This document shows, piece by piece, positions 28,201 to 35,035 of a DNA stretch of 64,000 nt. Within the stretch, counting starts at the first letter, position 1. Every line of letters begins with the position of its first letter. This stretch comes from Methanolinea mesophila (lineage in GTDB: Archaea > Halobacteriota > Methanomicrobia > Methanomicrobiales > Methanospirillaceae): contig NZ_JAGGKR010000001.1 in assembly GCF_017873855.1 (NCBI RefSeq), forward strand, positions 248,001 to 312,000. Reading direction: 5' to 3'. The notes below the pieces were generated by a model. That model was not told the DNA's origin. It did no database searches and worked only from the letters and a program-made list of their open reading frames with translations. A program made the translations under genes and the position numbers.

Positions 28201-28984
28201 TGACCATAAGAATCGCGACGGACCTGATCCCAATGATCCCATAAAAAAACGCGATGGGATCACAAATGGGATCAGATCGGATTTCCTGGAAAACGGTCAG
28301 ATAGAAAATCCGGATGATATTAAAGAGAATACTAAGAATAATTGTACATTAAGATCCCATAATTCCAAAAGCGCAGCATCTCCTCCGGACCCCGGAAATT
28401 CCCACCAGGGGGGCGAGGGGTCGGAGGTATGCTCCCGCGATCCGGGATCATGGGATCACGAAAATGAAAATATTCCGGAAAATGAACGAAATGGGAAAGA
28501 AGATGAGGAACGCGAGAATCTCGTGATCCCAGACCTGATCCCATCCGGTCCTCCGATGGGATCATGGGATCATCTCAGGGAACAGGACTACATTGCACTT
28601 CCCTACGATTCCGACGAACCCTGCCACCTGTGTGGGAGTGCTCCCACGTCTTCAGTGAAGATCCGGCAACTGACCGATCCTCCGGACGGGGAAGAGAAGT
28701 ACCTGTGTTTCGTATGCCTGAAACGGGTGCGGGAACGAGAGAGAACTGCGAAGCGGGACAACTTCAATACGAAGTCCGGACCGGCACAAGTCAAAGGAAT
28801 TGCACCTCTCCCGGGCCTCCTGAACCCCGGCGATTTCACCCGGGCGAAGTGCTCCCAGGGGAAATGCGCAATCTGCGGGGGAAATGATGCGGTGTTCCGG
28901 AGTGCATCGAAGGCGATGTCCTGCTGCGAGAAGTGTTACGGGCGGCTGGTCCGGGAGGGAAACCGGGCCGAGGGGGCGGGGTAA
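25241..28984 (+). CDS. Element primase-helicase (AEP-like primase fused to a P-loop ATPase)
   Basis: This 1247-residue replication protein has several modules. An AEP-type primase region has V-D-I-D-P (about 110-114), G-N-G-A-H-L-L-Y (about 155-161) and A-R-I-W-K-L-Y-G-T (about 204-212). A Cys/His zinc-binding module lies at about 385-416. Five 19-residue tandem repeats follow. The helicase-like ATPase has Walker A PTGDSGKGKS (about 641-651) and Walker B I-I-F-D-D-F (about 687-692). After a winged-helix-like region, two C-terminal zinc modules (C-H-L-C-G..C-F-V-C and C-A-I-C-G..C-C-E-K-C) close the protein. Such fusions start replication of plasmids and viruses. It overlaps the nuclease-like gene and is the core of the integrated element. 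Confidence 0.8.
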   Translation: MPDAVSPVGTASMRDEVERAVRVLSVPGGVVEVRAVAENGTHSGYFDDPVLLARSSELLDLATVHGVYVTLNEVAPALIARRANRVKMRLGAKDATTSDGDILRRRWFPVDIDPVRPSGVSATDEERDLAFRKADELAAWLAEQGVPEPVCGDSGNGAHLLYRIDLPNDEESKQLVQRCLAVLALFFSDERCTVDTAVFNAARIWKLYGTVSRKGDHTRERPHRRSHLLSVPDPVPLVSRETLERLAGLLPTTDPGPENGMQGPAGNPLPDRRASPGLDRSASPNHWNSRGLAEPSGQSRGKSPGLTGPSGLSPGTFPARKGTVPPNAFSRAFPTATASVQGRDRTKVYEDGNVPIELRGWLREHGIAVRYEKPWQGGTLFVLEECPFSSAHRDGAFAIRFPSGAVYAGCKHASCGGGTQRWQELRRMYDTEYAEREREGESAAVPGTGPGVTGDPMTTSASRLSGTSQGVAGNAVINSAPGLTGTSLGKNGNPMTNSGTPRAGTPPGRTGNAVTNSATGLAGTPLGKAGNPITNSASPLSGANSGTESDPENGSVRMDRSATSPSRQEPGLPPNLNDPPGAASDNPLRDRAREILSSGDPRKFILDTFAKCHVGDEVVAACYLASILSTTVANSRGLHVCPTGDSGKGKSDSANAFLRLLPAEAKMQGSITSKALFYHGVPPGSAIIFDDFSMSEDLREVLKNATSKFQHGLSHYTLNANRQPVVLELPPRCVWWVLSVDNPGDDQVLNRMMNPWIDDSEQQDMRVRDHIFARACRSGGAPEEDEDVAVCREIFSLVREQLYTVRIPFAKRIRMDSIRNRRNPIMFLDIVRSFAALRFMQRGSRTLPDGTTEIDAAEEDFRDAAGLFTALDSTDGGQTSKLLKNEKLLLDSVLAMKTGEFTLKDAQAWMGLPYVAVRRILHGRLERDRDTGGLLAKCPALGVIEMTVSEGTIAAVTRKRENHYTFDYERYRSWTRGNGVWLSEGDPDHKNRDGPDPNDPIKKRDGITNGIRSDFLENGQIENPDDIKENTKNNCTLRSHNSKSAASPPDPGNSHQGGEGSEVCSRDPGSWDHENENIPENERNGKEDEERENLVIPDLIPSGPPMGSWDHLREQDYIALPYDSDEPCHLCGSAPTSSVKIRQLTDPPDGEEKYLCFVCLKRVRERERTAKRDNFNTKSGPAQVKGIAPLPGLLNPGDFTRAKCSQGKCAICGGNDAVFRSASKAMSCCEKCYGRLVREGNRAEGAG
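26591..26875 (+). repeat. Five 57-bp in-frame tandem repeats inside the primase-helicase gene
   Basis: Five units encode 19 residues each, for example GVAGNAVINSAPGLTGTSL and GKNGNPMTNSGTPRAGTPP. Units 2 and 4 carry N-A-V-[IT]; units 1, 3 and 5 carry [DN]-P-[MI]-T. This alternation shows that the array grew as two-unit blocks. The repeats form a flexible linker between the zinc module and the ATPase. Their number may vary between strains by slippage. Confidence 0.85.
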
Positions 28985-29047
28985 GAATCTGAATAGAGGT
29001 CCGGGAGACCGGATAGCCACGAACGCGCCGTATTGAGAGCCCGGCAT

Positions 29048-29197
29048 TTACAATTCTTCGAGCGGGACATACCGGGCATTCTCTTCAATCCGGTCCATTT
29101 CCTCGTGGAAACGAATTCGGCATTTTTTCCCGGGGTCCGGGAGAGACGGGGCACGCAGGCGTACCCGTGTTCTCGAGGGGATGCGCCGATCACGCAT
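29048..29197 (-). CDS. Possible 49-residue small basic protein
   Basis: The minus strand has a short frame from ATG 29197 to the stop at 29048. It encodes an Arg-rich protein that ends E-E-M-D-R-I-E-E-N-A-R-Y-V-P-L-E-E-L. The ending resembles antitoxin or chromatin-type small proteins. It lies downstream of the RelE-type toxin gene on the same strand. It has no strong ribosome site and no recognised family. Other frames are poor. Confidence 0.35.
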   Translation of the reverse strand: MRDRRIPSRTRVRLRAPSLPDPGKKCRIRFHEEMDRIEENARYVPLEEL

Positions 29198-29264
29198 GAT
29201 AATAAAGATGGAGCAATCGATAAAAAACGTATCGTCGGTCCGACCGCGCTCGTTTCCGCGCTCC

Positions 29265-29345
29265 ATTGCACTGCTTCCGCTGCCCGACCCCCTGGACCCC
29301 GGGGACTTCACCCGGGCGAAGTTCATCCCCACCGGCGATATTCTT
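29265..29345 (+). repeat. Partial duplicate of the primase-helicase 3' end
   Basis: The bases around 29291-29322 repeat the 28822-28853 segment of the primase-helicase gene (shared core ttcacccgggcgaagt). The frame reads L-D-P-G-D-F-T-R-A-K against L-N-P-G-D-F-T-R-A-K. It lies just 3' of the gene and overlaps the end of the toxin gene. It looks like a leftover of a second zinc-finger tail. Confidence 0.7.
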
Positions 29346-29604
29346 TGTGGGCCTGTTCGATCGTCATGACCTTCAGGACCCGGACGGTCCTGGTCTCTTC
29401 AATAACGAGGTAGAACACCGTGATGACCCTTCCGACGTGCAGCCTGTACACCCGGTACCCGTCGGGGAGGACGAGCAATTCGCTCTCCTTCGGTCGGGGT
29501 TCTTCACGCAGGGAGAGGAGCCGCTCGCGCACCTTCCCGTGGATTTTTTCCGGTAACGCCTCCAGGAACGCCCTGGCCTTCCGGTGGACTTCCAGCGTAT
29601 ACAA
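29323..29604 (-). CDS. RelE/ParE-family toxin
   Basis: This 93-residue protein starts M-Y-T-L-E-V-H-R-K-A-R-A-F-L-E-A-L-P. It continues with a helix and the strands Y-R-V-Y-R-L-H-V-G-R and V-F-Y-L-V-I, the pattern of RelE-type toxins. RelE toxins cut mRNA on ribosomes or inhibit gyrase, depending on subfamily; the basic residues fit the RNA-cutting type. It follows an antitoxin-like gene by 20 bp on the same strand, so the two form a toxin-antitoxin operon. It lies inside the integrated element, where such modules commonly stabilise the element. Confidence 0.8.
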   Translation of the reverse strand: MYTLEVHRKARAFLEALPEKIHGKVRERLLSLREEPRPKESELLVLPDGYRVYRLHVGRVITVFYLVIEETRTVRVLKVMTIEQAHKEYRRWG

Positions 29605-29624
29605 ACCCGGGCCTCACTTTCGCG

Positions 29625-29846
29625 TCAGTCCAGTTCTTCGAACTCCCCGGCATCCTGTTCGAGCGCCTGCAGTTCACGGGAGAGCCGCAGTCCGGCTTCC
29701 ATCTCCAATAACCGCGTGAGCAGTTCGTCGTAGGTCTCTCCGGGTTCCTTGAGACGTGAGAGGTTCGCCCACGTATCTGCGCCTACCGGAATTCGCTTTG
29801 TCACCGTTCCCATTCGTGCCGACCTTCCTTTCGCGGGCATGCTCAT
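29625..29846 (-). CDS. Antitoxin of the RelE-type module
   Basis: The 73-residue protein has a DNA-binding-like start (K-R-I-P-V-G-A-D-T-W-A-N-L) and an acidic helical end (L-L-T-R-L-L-E-M-E-A-G). This is the arrangement of small ribbon-helix-helix or VapB-type antitoxins that neutralise the partner and repress their own promoter. The ATG at 29813 (MGTVTKRIPVG) fits better than the upstream ATG. It is the first gene of the pair; the toxin starts 20 bp downstream. Confidence 0.75.
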   Translation of the reverse strand: MSMPAKGRSARMGTVTKRIPVGADTWANLSRLKEPGETYDELLTRLLEMEAGLRLSRELQALEQDAGEFEELD

Positions 29847-30051
29847 GCCGCGTGAATTGCATACTCAGATGGATTGTGCATTATTATCAATATTGTCTTA
29901 ATTGCCATAATTGCACATATGATCCAAAAGACACCGGATACCGCCTGGTCTTCCTCCGCATTCCGCCCTCTCAACACCCCTCAATCCTCAATCCCATCAC
30001 GCATCGCGCCCAGTTCCGAAACCCGGTGAGCAGCTAAGATCTTTCACGTCC

Positions 30052-30060
30052 TATATATAT
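30052..30060 (+). promoter_or_regulatory. TATA box of the three-gene cassette
   Basis: The run tatatatat lies 36-44 bp before the ATG at 30096. Transcription would start near 30078-30082, giving a ~15-base leader with a gcaggaag ribosome site. The rest of 29847-30095 shows no gene. Confidence 0.6.
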
Positions 30061-30095
30061 GTGCCTCACGAGACGAGGCAGGAAGTCGAACACAC

Positions 30096-30599
30096 ATGGC
30101 AGACTTTGTCCAGACCATCAATACCAAGACCGCCGTCCGGGAGCTCTCCACTCCCATCGCGGACGTGAACGCCTTCAACGGGATCATCCAGGGGATCCTC
30201 GACGACAACCCCTTCGGGTGCACCTCCTACATCCAGAACGACGTGACCCAGGACCCCGTGATGAAGAGTCGGGAGGCCTACACCGCCCGGATCAACTTCG
30301 AGGACAACCTGGCCGCGACGGTGGGGTACATCACCGCACGTGCCCCGAGCATCGCCGGGTTCACCGCGAACATCACCGAACTCCTCGCAAACGAAGCCCT
30401 CGCCACCGCGATGGGCGGAGACGCCGTCCGGGACACCGACCGGGACTCCTTCACCTGCACCCTGAAGTGCCACGACCCCTCCGGGGAGATCTACTATGTG
30501 GCATTCACCCGGGACCACGTGACCATCTCCTCCTACTCGGATGACGCCATCCGGACCGCCGTGGAGACCTGGGCCGATACCGTCCCGGCGCTCGCCTGA
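30096..30599 (+). CDS. Hypothetical acidic protein of the integrated element
   Basis: This 167-residue soluble protein is acidic and has regular alternation of hydrophobic and charged residues, with G-C-T-S-Y-I-Q-N-D-V-T-Q-D-P and R-D-T-D-R-D-S-F-T-C-T-L-K-C-H-D-P-S. No signal peptide or membrane segment is visible. A strong TATA box precedes it, so it is probably highly expressed. It leads a cassette with two small membrane proteins. A structural (virus-like) or partner role is inferred from position; no family was recognised. Confidence 0.6.
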   Translation: MADFVQTINTKTAVRELSTPIADVNAFNGIIQGILDDNPFGCTSYIQNDVTQDPVMKSREAYTARINFEDNLAATVGYITARAPSIAGFTANITELLANEALATAMGGDAVRDTDRDSFTCTLKCHDPSGEIYYVAFTRDHVTISSYSDDAIRTAVETWADTVPALA

Positions 30600-30911
30600 A
30601 CGGGCAACGGCAACAGATGATGAGGAGATTTGGGGAGAGGAGGGAGGGATTCCCATAGATTCCCATCCTACGCCCAAACCGGCGAAGAAATTTCGCACCG
30701 CATGATGAGGGCAGGGAAGGATAGGAAAAAGGAGAGGAAATCCCAGCCCATCCCTCCTTATCCAAGGACCGTGCGTCCCGACCGGGTTTTCGCCATTTCC
30801 CGACCGGGACGTGAACGGCCCCGGTAAGGAGGCTACTGGAGAGAGTTCCTTGGTGCATCCTCCCCTCTTCCCAACCTCTCCATTCTCCTGGTGCCACCAC
30901 GGAGAGACCTC
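30600..30911 (+). other. Untranslated spacer within the cassette
   Basis: There is no convincing gene. The plus strand is purine-rich at 30618-30730 (many gga and gag triplets), and short open frames have no ribosome site. It separates the acidic protein gene from the small membrane protein gene. A terminator or regulatory RNA is possible but not visible. Confidence 0.3.
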
Positions 30912-31082
30912 ATGGAATACGAACTCATCGCGGTCCTGCTCTGCGCCGTGCTCCCCGTCTACCCCGCACTCTTCGTCATTTACCAGAAGATCGGGAAATA
31001 CGACGTGATGTGCGAAGAGCTCGAGAAGCTCAGGGGAGAGCACGACCGCGTTCATTCAGGGAAAGATGCACATGGGACCTGA
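30912..31082 (+). CDS. Small single-helix membrane protein
   Basis: The start is the ATG at 30912 (MEYELIAVLL), preceded by GGAGAG. One hydrophobic helix (about residues 5-24) is followed by a charged C-terminal helix (E-E-L-E-K-L-R-G-E-H-D-R). The stop overlaps the start of the next gene by 17 bp. Size and layout fit virus-type holin or spanin-like partners, but this is inference. Confidence 0.6.
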   Translation: MEYELIAVLLCAVLPVYPALFVIYQKIGKYDVMCEELEKLRGEHDRVHSGKDAHGT

Positions 31083-31500
31083 TATCATCCACATACTGGA
31101 GATGATCGCCGCCGTCATCGCGACCATCATCGCCGTCTGGCAGAACCGGCAGAAGAACGACGCCATCCAGGCGAAGGAAGAAGCCGTCGACCTCATACAG
31201 TTCGCCCGGGCCACCCAGTGGGAGACCGAGGCGGATAAGCAGGACCTGATCTCCTTCTTCGACCCGGCGGACGACCGGGTGACCGAGGCCCCGGACACCA
31301 TCCCGGCCCGGTCCTGGAAGATGAACGACGAGACGAAGAAGTGGGTCGTCTGCGGGCACTCACCCGAGGACCAGGCTTCGCTGCTCACGCAAATCGCCGA
31401 GGCGGAACAGCAGCGGAAGGTGAGCTACCTCATCTCCGTGCCCGGCTGCTACTACGAGATCGAGTACGGGCTGCTGAAGGGAGGGGGGAAAGGGGGGTGA
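31066..31500 (+). CDS. Membrane-anchored protein; parent of the dispersed tail repeats
   Basis: The 144-residue protein has one N-terminal helix (I-A-A-V-I-A-T-I-I-A-V-W, about 13-25), a charged helix, and a soluble C-terminal domain. That domain contains SPEDQASLL and ends VPGCYYEIEYGLLKGGGKGG. It starts inside the preceding small membrane gene (ATG 31066), so the pair is coupled. The last ~66-80 codons recur at eight other places in this window, always without the membrane helix. Parts of the domain are conserved in the decayed copies. The function is unknown. It probably forms a membrane complex with the preceding protein. Confidence 0.75.
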   Translation: MHMGPDIIHILEMIAAVIATIIAVWQNRQKNDAIQAKEEAVDLIQFARATQWETEADKQDLISFFDPADDRVTEAPDTIPARSWKMNDETKKWVVCGHSPEDQASLLTQIAEAEQQRKVSYLISVPGCYYEIEYGLLKGGGKGG

Positions 31501-31507
31501 GTGAATT

Positions 31508-31535
31508 ATTCTTTTTTCATTTTTTTATTTCTCGT
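31508..31535 (+). terminator. T-rich putative terminator after the cassette
   Basis: Poly-T runs (ttcttttttcattttttt) follow the stop at 31500 on the coding strand. Archaeal RNA polymerase commonly stops at such runs. Similar T-runs follow several of the tail copies. Confidence 0.5.
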
Positions 31536-31637
31536 CTTCCCCACATAGGACATCTGACCTGAAGCCTCCCGATAAGGTGATACTGTCATTCCAGGCACGA
31601 GACCATGCAATTCCTGAATAGATACAAATAATTGTTC

Positions 31638-31650
31638 AAAAAATATATGA
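31638..31650 (+). promoter_or_regulatory. TATA-like box of the PIN toxin locus
   Basis: The run aaaatatatga is centred about 22 bp before the ATG at 31665. A start site about 26 bp downstream of the box would coincide with the ATG, so the message is probably almost leaderless. Confidence 0.5.
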
Positions 31651-31664
31651 TGTGTCGTTCTAGC

Positions 31665-31799
31665 ATGGCAACCAAAAGAATCCACAATCCTGTCACAGGT
31701 AAATATTACGAGCTAAGGCAGCGCTCTACGGTGAACGGGCAAGCCGGGCAGATCAAAGGGTTGTGGAGCTCGAAAAAGAAATCCCGGGGCAAAATTTGA
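31665..31799 (+). CDS. 44-residue putative antitoxin of the PIN locus
   Basis: The protein begins M-A-T-K-R-I-H-N-P-V-T-G-K-Y-Y-E-L and ends in a Lys-rich stretch. It is small and basic and lies directly ahead of the PIN-domain gene, whose GTG start lies inside it (37-bp overlap). Such overlaps and sizes are common for antitoxins of PIN toxins. It is short enough to be missed by usual gene calls. No domain is certain. Confidence 0.55.
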   Translation: MATKRIHNPVTGKYYELRQRSTVNGQAGQIKGLWSSKKKSRGKI

Positions 31800-32471
31800 A
31801 GAGCGCTCCTACGAGATGGTGCATCGATACCAATACGCTTGTTCCTTGGTTGATGACCAATTCCGGGGTTCTTGACCTTCTGATATCAAAATATCAAATC
31901 CCTGCTGATTTCAAGGAAGTATATCTGAACAGGCATCAGTTTTCAATTGAGTTTATCCAGAAAATTATCGATTTAAAAATAAAAGAGGTCCCCGATGAAT
32001 TTTATTTTTCTTACCTCGCGATGAACGAAGTGTTTTCTGCGATACGGGATGAGATTAGATGTATACTCCTGTTTAGGAATGGAACACCGCTCTCGCGCTG
32101 GAACGAGGAGAAAAATGCCTTGGACCTTCCGGAAGATTCCATGGAAACGGTGTATGAGAGTATCGAAAAGAAATTCGATATCCTCTTCGGCAATAGTACA
32201 ATAATACCATTGTCTTACGAACCGGAGGAAACAGGGGATAATTATTCGGAAATTATTGCATCACTTATTTTTAAAATTCAGGCGGGTGAAAACTCAGGAT
32301 GCAATACTCCTTGCAACAGCCATATCCGTAAAAACAAATTATTTCGTTACAATTGACCAAAGACTCATAAAAGAAGTATCGAAGGATCTCGCAGAGAAAT
32401 ATGGTCTCCATTTAATTCCCCCCAGCCGAGGATATTCCATGTTAAAGGGGAAGGAGAAACGTCAAAAATAA
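31763..32471 (+). pseudogene. PIN-domain toxin gene broken by a frameshift
   Basis: The first frame (to 32356) has the PIN start I-D-T-N-T-L-V (first Asp) and N-E-V-F (the conserved Glu). Near 32265-32290 the domain continues in another frame: T-Q-D-A-I-L-L-A-T-A (Asp) and Y-F-V-T-I-D-Q-R (last Asp). All four metal-binding acids are present, but they are split over two frames. In working PIN toxins these residues bind Mg2+ and cut RNA. The gene follows the 44-residue antitoxin-like gene and overlaps it. It is a pseudogene or contains a sequencing error. Confidence 0.75.
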
Positions 32472-32675
32472 AATTTCGCTGCGAAAGCGGTGTCTCTGCT
32501 ATTCATCAATCATACCCCCGATACGTGTAATATGACCTTTCTGTCGCTTTTTCCCCCGCCACAAAAAATCCCTGGTGATACCTATGAATGAAATAGTACT
32601 GGGTCTGCGCCGGTTATCCATCGCAAAATAGTGTTGTTATGGAGTTATTCCCCACGAAAAACAATTTTTACCCTG

Positions 32676-33926
32676 CTAAACTCTCACCGGCCTGTTGTCC
32701 AGGATCGTGATCGCGTCCCTTCCCGGGCGGATCAGCAGCCCGTTCCGGTTGAGGGTGTCGAGGGCCTCCTCGAACTCCCAGTCGTTCCGAAACGATACGG
32801 CCTGCCTCCTGGCCTCTTTCAGGGGGATCGGGGTCTCCAGCTGGAACGCGTCGACCAGGTCGAGGTAGAGCCTCCTTGACCTGTCGTCCAGCCTGAAGAG
32901 ACGGGATACCTCATACTGGGTGCTCACCACCTTTCTCGCCCGGTAGTACATGTCCGACCAGAGGTCCACCGCCCCGGTAAGGTCGTCCCGGGATACCTTC
33001 CGGTGCGAGTGGTACCGGGCGAAAGCCATCCCGAGCCTCGGCACGAGCGAGCCGAAGTCCTGCTTGTAGGGAACCCACCCGGAACTCTTGAACTCGTCGA
33101 TCAGCGCGTGAAACGTGTCGGTGATCGAGGAGGAGAGCGATTCCGGGACCGCGGGCCTGACCATGAGGGAGTCGAGGAGGAACGCGGTCACCAGCGGCGC
33201 CTGGCTCTGCATGTCGAGGGTATATTCCTTCGCCGGCCGGACCTCGACCTCGTCGAGCACGACCGGGATGTGCATGGGGAACGTCTCGGGGTTCAGGTAC
33301 GCCAGGTTGATCTCCTCCGCCCGGATATCGACGACCTGCTTTTCCCGGTCCGCGACCGAGTAGTAGACCGGTGCGGTCTCGCGGGAAAACTCCCGGGGGA
33401 TGACCCCCATGGACTTCTTGAACCCCTGCCAGGGCCTCTTCTTCCCGAGGACCGCGGCATGCACCCCGCCCTTCTCGTCGGGGAGCGGCGGGGAGGAGAC
33501 GGAATAGAGGGCGGAACACAGTGCGATCCCGTCCACGATCTCCTCCTCCCCGAGATAGGGGCGAGTGAAATACTCGTGCACCTCGCCGGGGGAGAGGGGG
33601 CCCGGCCGTACTAGTGCAGAGGGGTCCACGGGCGACCAGGAGTCCACGTATTTTATCGTGAGCGTATAGTACCCCGCCCGGTCTTTCATGATCTCCTGCT
33701 TCTCGTCGTAGACCGAGGCGAAGACCCAGGTCCCGTTCTCCGGGGGCGTGCAGTGTGCGATGTACACTACCCGTTTCGGGGACTGGAGGAACGGTGACGG
33801 GTCGAGGGAAAAGAGCGCCCCGGAGGTATGCAGGGAGCGGACGTATCCGGTGTCCTCGCGGGAAAAAATCAACTCCTTCTCGATCGATGAAAGCGAATGC
33901 CCGTATATCCTTGATGTTAACACCAT
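32676..33926 (-). CDS. Hypothetical protein with a C-terminal winged helix
   Basis: The chosen start is the ATG at 33926 (MVLTSRIYGH), because a GGGGGA ribosome site sits 6 bases upstream. The earlier frame start is unsupported. The last 80 residues (L-Y-L-D-L-V-D-A-F-Q-L, then E-A-L-D-T-L-N-R-N-G-L-L) form a winged helix. The segment before it, with L-G-M-A-F-A-R-Y-H-S-H-R-K-V-S-R-D-D, resembles the lid and end of archaeal MCM or AAA+ proteins. No Walker motifs are present. A degenerate MCM relative is possible but weakly supported. The N-terminal half is not recognised. Confidence 0.55.
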   Translation of the reverse strand: MVLTSRIYGHSLSSIEKELIFSREDTGYVRSLHTSGALFSLDPSPFLQSPKRVVYIAHCTPPENGTWVFASVYDEKQEIMKDRAGYYTLTIKYVDSWSPVDPSALVRPGPLSPGEVHEYFTRPYLGEEEIVDGIALCSALYSVSSPPLPDEKGGVHAAVLGKKRPWQGFKKSMGVIPREFSRETAPVYYSVADREKQVVDIRAEEINLAYLNPETFPMHIPVVLDEVEVRPAKEYTLDMQSQAPLVTAFLLDSLMVRPAVPESLSSSITDTFHALIDEFKSSGWVPYKQDFGSLVPRLGMAFARYHSHRKVSRDDLTGAVDLWSDMYYRARKVVSTQYEVSRLFRLDDRSRRLYLDLVDAFQLETPIPLKEARRQAVSFRNDWEFEEALDTLNRNGLLIRPGRDAITILDNRPVRV

Positions 33927-34116
33927 GATATTCCCCCTGCTGCAGGTCGGCTCAGCAGCATACACTGGAACCACCAGTGATAAGAGTGCATCGGTTGTGT
34001 CGCGAAAGTGCGGTGGGGATGATATGCCGGCACGAGGGGGTGAGGAGAACCCCGGACGATCTCGCTATCCGGGCGAGCCTGTGCGGAGTCCTGGAAATCT
34101 GTGCCAATATTTTGGT

Positions 34117-34527
34117 TTATTTCAGGACGCGTGAGCGGATCGGATATCCGAGTCCGTCCAGCTCGTCGATTGCGGCATCAATCTCCGCGGGAGTAAGCCC
34201 GTCGACCGATTCCAGGAGGGTGCGAGAGACGGTCCCCTCGGGAGAGTTCTCCAGGGCGTCGAGCACGATCTCCGTTTCCCGCCGGATAGATAATTCCCGG
34301 AGGCTTTCATCCTGGAAAAGATCGTAGTCGCGTCCGTAAGGAGAAAGTTCTCCGGTCATGTCCTCTGTTATAAGAAGGTCTTTTTCCGCAAGCGATTTGA
34401 ATATTCTCACCACGTCACGTTCGTCGTATCCGATTTCATACGCGACCTTTTCGGCAAGAAAAGGCAGGTCCTCTTCCTGGAAGAATCTGAGAACTTTTCT
34501 TTCATCAGGATTCAGGGTGTAGATCAT
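34117..34527 (-). CDS. Winged-helix regulator-like protein
   Basis: The 136-residue protein contains two wHTH-like units: D-E-R-K-V-L-R-F-F-Q-E-E..V-A-Y-E-I-G-Y-D-E-R-D-V, then E-I-V-L-D-A-L-E-N-S-P-E-G..L-T-P-A-E-I-D-A-A-I-D-E-L. It is soluble and acidic. It lies upstream of the 33926 gene on the same strand, 190 bp away, so co-transcription is possible. It may bind DNA as a regulator; no ligand domain is visible. Confidence 0.6.
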   Translation of the reverse strand: MIYTLNPDERKVLRFFQEEDLPFLAEKVAYEIGYDERDVVRIFKSLAEKDLLITEDMTGELSPYGRDYDLFQDESLRELSIRRETEIVLDALENSPEGTVSRTLLESVDGLTPAEIDAAIDELDGLGYPIRSRVLK

Positions 34528-34618
34528 TGATATTCACCGCTCAATTCCCATTTAGCCCCTACTGTATTAACCGGAACCTATGGGGGGCGAAACTGTAACG
34601 AATGAATTACGGACGATG

Positions 34619-34880
34619 TGCATCGATACCTCAAACGTTTTTTCGGACGACCGGGTGACCGGGGCCCCGGGACACCGTCCCGTCCCGGTTTCCTGGAAGA
34701 TTTTTCGACGAGACGAAGAAGTGGGTCATCTGTGGGCACTCTCCCGAGGACCTGGTCTCGCTGCTCACGCAGATCGCCGAGGCAGAACAACAGCGGGAGG
34801 TGAGTTACCTGATCTCGGTGCCCGGCTGCTCCTACGAGATCGAGTACGGACTGCTGAAGGGAGGCGGGAAAGGGGGGTGA
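34619..34880 (+). pseudogene. Tail repeat, copy B
   Basis: This copy covers about the last 80 residues of the 31066 gene, from D-D-R-V-T-G-A-P to the end. A small indel near 34700-34710 shifts the frame. The terminal part reads V-S-Y-L-I-S-V-P-G-C-S-Y-E-I-E-Y-G-L and G-G-G-K-G-G and ends in a stop followed by T-runs. It is the longest partial copy. The rest of 34528-35035 shows no gene. Confidence 0.85.
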
Positions 34881-35035
34881 GAAAACTTTTTCATTTTTTT
34901 CGCCCTTTCCCTTTTTTCTGTTTTCTGTCCTAACCTCCTTTATCGGTTGCAGGTCCGTCTGCCGATCGGCCCGGAATAGATGGTTTGAATACCGGTAAAT
35001 AAATAATAGGACAACATTTTTTATTTGATTATAAA

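Noticed and set aside
30066-31055. A 329-codon open frame on the minus strand
   Set aside because: It spans two plus-strand genes with ribosome sites and a TATA box. It is Gly/Val/His-rich without domain features.
23369-31640. Direct repeats as attachment sites of the integrated element
   Set aside because: No shared sequence of useful length was found by eye near the two expected ends, so no att site is claimed.
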